From positions 40,492,625-40,556,624 of the forward strand of contig CM068318.1 of the NCBI GenBank assembly GCA_034766995.1: a stretch of DNA of 64,000 nucleotides, given 5' to 3'. Position 1 is the stretch's first letter, and every line of letters begins with the position of its first letter. The notes beneath the pieces were generated by a model, which saw nothing but the letters and a program-made list of their open reading frames with translations, was not told the origin of the DNA and made no database searches. This DNA comes from Acanthacorydalis orientalis (Eukaryota; Arthropoda; Insecta; Megaloptera; Corydalidae). Of the stretch, positions 60,446-64,000 are shown one piece after another. The translations under genes and the position numbers were made by a program.

Positions 60446-62038
60446 AGCGCGATTGGTAATTAAAATGTTTCGTCTCGTCAATCAAATTGAAGTAGAATAT
60501 TTTCGTACTTAAAAAAATACTGTAATAATTAACGTTTTGGCATAATAATTAATTGAAATTGGATATGACCAAAAAATAGTATTTATTTTTCACCTTAAAA
60601 TTTGTGTAAGCTTAACAAAAAAAGAATATTTATACATTGCTATATATTATAATTCAATACTAATAATTAAAATCAATAAAGAATAATTAAAAAACAAATT
60701 ACATAATAATTCAATAGTCATGTAGAGTATAAAACTTTTCGGAACATTTTGGTATATGTAGAGATTTTTACTTGCAAGTCTGCGAAGCATAGTTTTTGAA
60801 AATATTGGAGTCTCTAATATGGCTATTTTTGATCAGTACACGTCTATTTTAGATCTTTTACTTACGACATAACGAAAAATATTCTTTCATTTCATCACTT
60901 GTTATTGGAAACCACTATATTTCGAGTTCCGGTTATTTATCATTTGATTTGTGTATCTATTTGTTTCTACGGTTATCATTTCAAAAAAATCATCACTTAG
61001 CACTTGCTTTAAAACACAAAGATACATATAATTTTTTTCACTGAATATATATATATATATATATATATAATTTCTTTCTAATATTTACTGTGTAGCTGCA
61101 CTAAAGTGAATTAAATCTGCGCAATGTTTACGACATAAGAAAAACATGAAGCATCAGAGAGGTCTTTGTATACAAAGGGGTTAATAATGTTAATAAATGT
61201 ATCTGTAATAAGTTTAGGACAAAAAAAAGAAGATCCGATGATCATTTATATTATTAATTTTTACATTTTCTATTTATAAAATGCAAATATACACGAACTT
61301 CGAATGTTTCGAATATACATTGTATATATCCGACTTGAAGGACCAACATTTATTAAAATTATTGTTATAAAAATTATTGCACCACTTGGTGCAATAATTT
61401 CCTACTGCTTGCGTTAAATATACTGCACAATCTGTAGATATACGAGTACTGCACACACTTATGAACTTAATGATAAAATGTCTTTGTTTGTTTGAATGAA
61501 TAGCAAAGTATTATTCACACATGAACATGAATTATATTTTATTAATTATTTTTTATATTTTAAGTTACAAATACGCGAACAACACACATAGTTTAAAACA
61601 TTTTCATTGTATAAACATTTCGACTTAAGTATTTATTATTAAACATTAATAAGTCGTCGTCATGGAAACGGTTGCTATGCAACAGTAATACATACGTGTA
61701 TACTAATATACACATATACTAAGTATGATGTTTTTGTTGATTAATTGCAGGCGTATATATTAATTGAACAAATTCATTAACATGAAACAATTTATTTAAT
61801 ATCCAGCATCTACACAACCGAGAACATATCGAGTGAATGTCTCACTTATTGCGAGACATCGGTACAACAATTATATTTTGATTGTTGTCGTGATAAAATA
61901 ATCATGGCTACCAACCTTAACAACATAATTTCATCAATAATAGAAATTAACTAAAAATAACAGGAGACAGTGTTTACAACTGTTAAGATACAAAATAGAA
62001 CATTTCAATGTTTTACTAGAACAGTTTTATATATATAT

Positions 62039-62090
<52 letters not shown>

Positions 62091-62189
62091 GTATGAACAT
62101 TTTTATATGATATTACACCTTCAATAAATCATAAAAAAATATTTTTTATCAGATACAGTTCAGATATTGACTAAATTCAATTTTATAAA
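60446..62189. repeat. Upstream DNA with two microsatellites
   Basis: (TA)n at 61046-61068 and 62029-62078, the latter followed by (TATG)n. No other feature recognised. Confidence 0.6.
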
Positions 62190-62490
62190 TAAGATCTCTT
62201 TTCACTCCACAAACGTCAACAAAATATTTTTCTAGTCAAAAATGTTCAATAAATCGCTATTGATTGTTACTTCTATCGATATCGATGTCAATGACATCAC
62301 CTTTAAAGCATCAAGATACAAAAATAATCTCATTTATGTCAGATATTTCAGTTGGCGTTCTGAAAATGGCGACATCGTCAGAAAAATGTATTTAAGCAAC
62401 AATCAAAAACGATCAATAATAATTTATTGAACATATTTGATCAGAAAAATATGTTTGTTGTTTGTGAGATGGAAAAAAATACATTTGTGG
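62190..62490. repeat. Hairpin MITE family H, near full copy
   Basis: Left arm TTCACTCCACAAACGTCAAC, AAAAATGTTCAATAAATCGC. Right arm AACAATCAAAAACGATCAAT, TTTATTGAACATATTTGATC, TTGTTTGTGAGATGG. The centre holds paired GACATC words. Confidence 0.75.
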
Positions 62491-63029
62491 ATTATTTTTA
62501 TTTTATATTTTTATGTTTGAAAATAGGTGATTTATTTTACTTAAAATTTATATCATCCAACATGTCCGGTCATCTCTTATATGTGTATTGTCACTAAATT
62601 CATAATCAAATAATAGTCATTCGAACAACTACAAAAAAGACGGTTGATTTTAAAGTGGACCGTGTAAAAATTTAAACAATTCATTTTTAGATAAAGTAGA
62701 AAAGCAAAACTGGTTGTTGTGAGAAACCGGCTTCCATTTAATTACATTCCACCTTTTATTCATACATTAATAAATGCGTAGTATCATTTTTTCTTATTCG
62801 AATAAGAAGTAGCGACAGATGTCAATTAATATAAAAAGAATAACTGATTTATTAATAAAATATTTATACAATAAAATCATAATTAATATGATGAAATCTA
62901 ATTAGAATGTATTGTAAAATCGAGTCAGGAAACTGGTTGTTTTTCAACAAAATTTAATAATTTTATCATGTAAAGATAAGACTTGTATGTATTCATTTAT
63001 AATAATCAATGTTAATTCAATCTAAACCA
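62491..63029. other. Upstream DNA, nothing recognised
   Basis: AT-rich, no repeat match or ORF. Confidence 0.45.
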
Positions 63030-63178
63030 CAGTGCAGATATTTATGTACCTTGGTGCTTTAAAGACAAAATATGCATAAGCAACAACCATAAAGAACAAT
63101 CATGATTTACTGAACATTTCTTAACAGAAAAATAGTTTGTGGTCTGTAGGGTGAAAAAAAATGTGAAAGTCAGTTAAT
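63030..63178. repeat. Hairpin MITE family H, right half
   Basis: GTACCTTGGTGC, TGCATAAGCAACAACC, CATGATTTACTGAACATTTC and TTTGTGGTCTGTAGGGTGAA. Confidence 0.65.
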
Positions 63179-63229
63179 AGTTATACATTTTATCAAATAA
63201 TTAATTTTCGGAAGAAAAACATTATTTTT

Positions 63230-63800
63230 TTCAAAATTAATTACAGAAAAACACATTTTCGATGGCCTCCAGTCAGTTTCAAAACTCGCAGTTCTAGTCC
63301 ACAGAGCTCCAAAGTGTTCACTCAAGCTCCAAGTACACACTGACCCGTATTTGGTCGCTATTGTACCCGAAACGCAGACTCTTCTGATCACTCTTCGTCC
63401 TTTGGTACCGGTTGTGTTGATAGTATTCTACGACGAGACCCTTCTTTCACAGCTTACGAATGAATACAATCTAGCTGACCTTGGCTTCACCGTACAGACG
63501 GAATGCTTATCGTCGGACGAATAGTTCGATCGTACAGAAACGGAGGTTATAGTTGAATATCTTATCTCTACCCATGTGCAGGTAACAAAACGTAAATAAA
63601 CATAAACGTCACTCTTTCACAGAACGTGAAAAACATCTATCGCCGTGTAAAAAAAAACCCAAACTAGGTATAAAGAGGTCAAATATATAAATATCATTAA
63701 AGGTCCTTGAATTAGATTTGTATCTCGTCCATCACACTGTCGCCTTCAGTACTCTAAAACTTCACAAGATTTTGGTAAACAAATAATTGTTTATGGGACA
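63230..63800. other. GC-richer unique block, possible regulatory or untranslated exon
   Basis: About 500 bases with many CpG and few TA runs, unlike the flanks. No ORF of known type (a 73-codon minus-strand ORF at 63170-63391 has no signature). It may be a promoter or 5' non-coding exon of gene A or a neighbour, or a transposon I cannot identify. Confidence 0.3.
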
Positions 63801-63904
63801 GACTACGTTTTCTAAACCTGTTAACACAGTTTAAATGTCGATACGATTCATTTTCACTACTGTGATGTCACCATTGCTGAAAAATTGTTAGTGTTATAAT
63901 TACA

Positions 63905-63907
<3 letters not shown>

Positions 63908-63960
<53 letters not shown>

Positions 63961-64000
63961 GAGTATATGACGTTATATATATATATATATATATATGTAC
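63908..64000. repeat. (TA)n tracts at the right edge
   Basis: Runs at 63908-63952 and 63978-63996. Confidence 0.9.

Overview
The window looks like nuclear DNA from an AT-rich insect genome, most likely a hymenopteran. This is inferred from mellifera-type and cecropia-type mariner relics, a nuclear copy of mitochondrial ND4 that reads in the invertebrate mitochondrial code, and a large intron-rich gene of an insect-expanded family. Species cannot be told from the sequence. More than 35 long (TA)n tracts and dozens of decayed transposons fill almost all non-coding space.

Only one gene family is supported. Both members are on the minus strand and are nose-resistant-to-fluoxetine-6-like (NRF-6) acyltransferase-3 membrane proteins. 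Gene A has ten coding exons between 57426 and 8888. The exons join in frame at consensus splice sites into 710 codons plus stop and give signal peptide, Cys-rich NRF domain and acyltransferase-3 domain. Gene B starts at 1564, 7.3 kb downstream of gene A, with exon sizes, phases and residues like those of gene A exons 1-2. It runs off the left edge. They are tandem duplicates.

Layout from left to right: gene B exons 2 and 1 (441-1564); a 110-bp tandem repeat and intergenic relics (1.9-8.2 kb); gene A exons 10 to 8 (8.9-12.1 kb) with a jockey-like fragment and a mellifera-type mariner; intron 7 (12.1-21.3 kb) with a mariner, a Tc1 element, hairpin MITEs and more mariners; exons 7 to 5 (21.3-30.2 kb) with nested mariner and piggyBac relics, a foldback element and a Tc1 tail; intron 4 (30.2-41.3 kb) with the ND4 insertion, a Tc1 element with very long inverted repeats and a piggyBac-in-hAT nest; exons 4 to 2 (41.3-48.7 kb); intron 1 (48.7-57.2 kb) with a 536-bp tandem array next to exon 1; then upstream DNA with two cecropia-type mariner copies, a repeat pair member and a GC-richer block at 63.2-63.8 kb.

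No RNA gene, CRISPR array or further host gene is supported. The items most worth a second look are a dispersed hairpin MITE family (about 15 copies), a foldback element with C-rich subrepeats, mini-mariners that share one internal deletion, the ND4 insertion interrupted by a Tc1 fragment, duplicated nested transposon blocks, and evidence that (TA)n tracts grow inside repeat copies.
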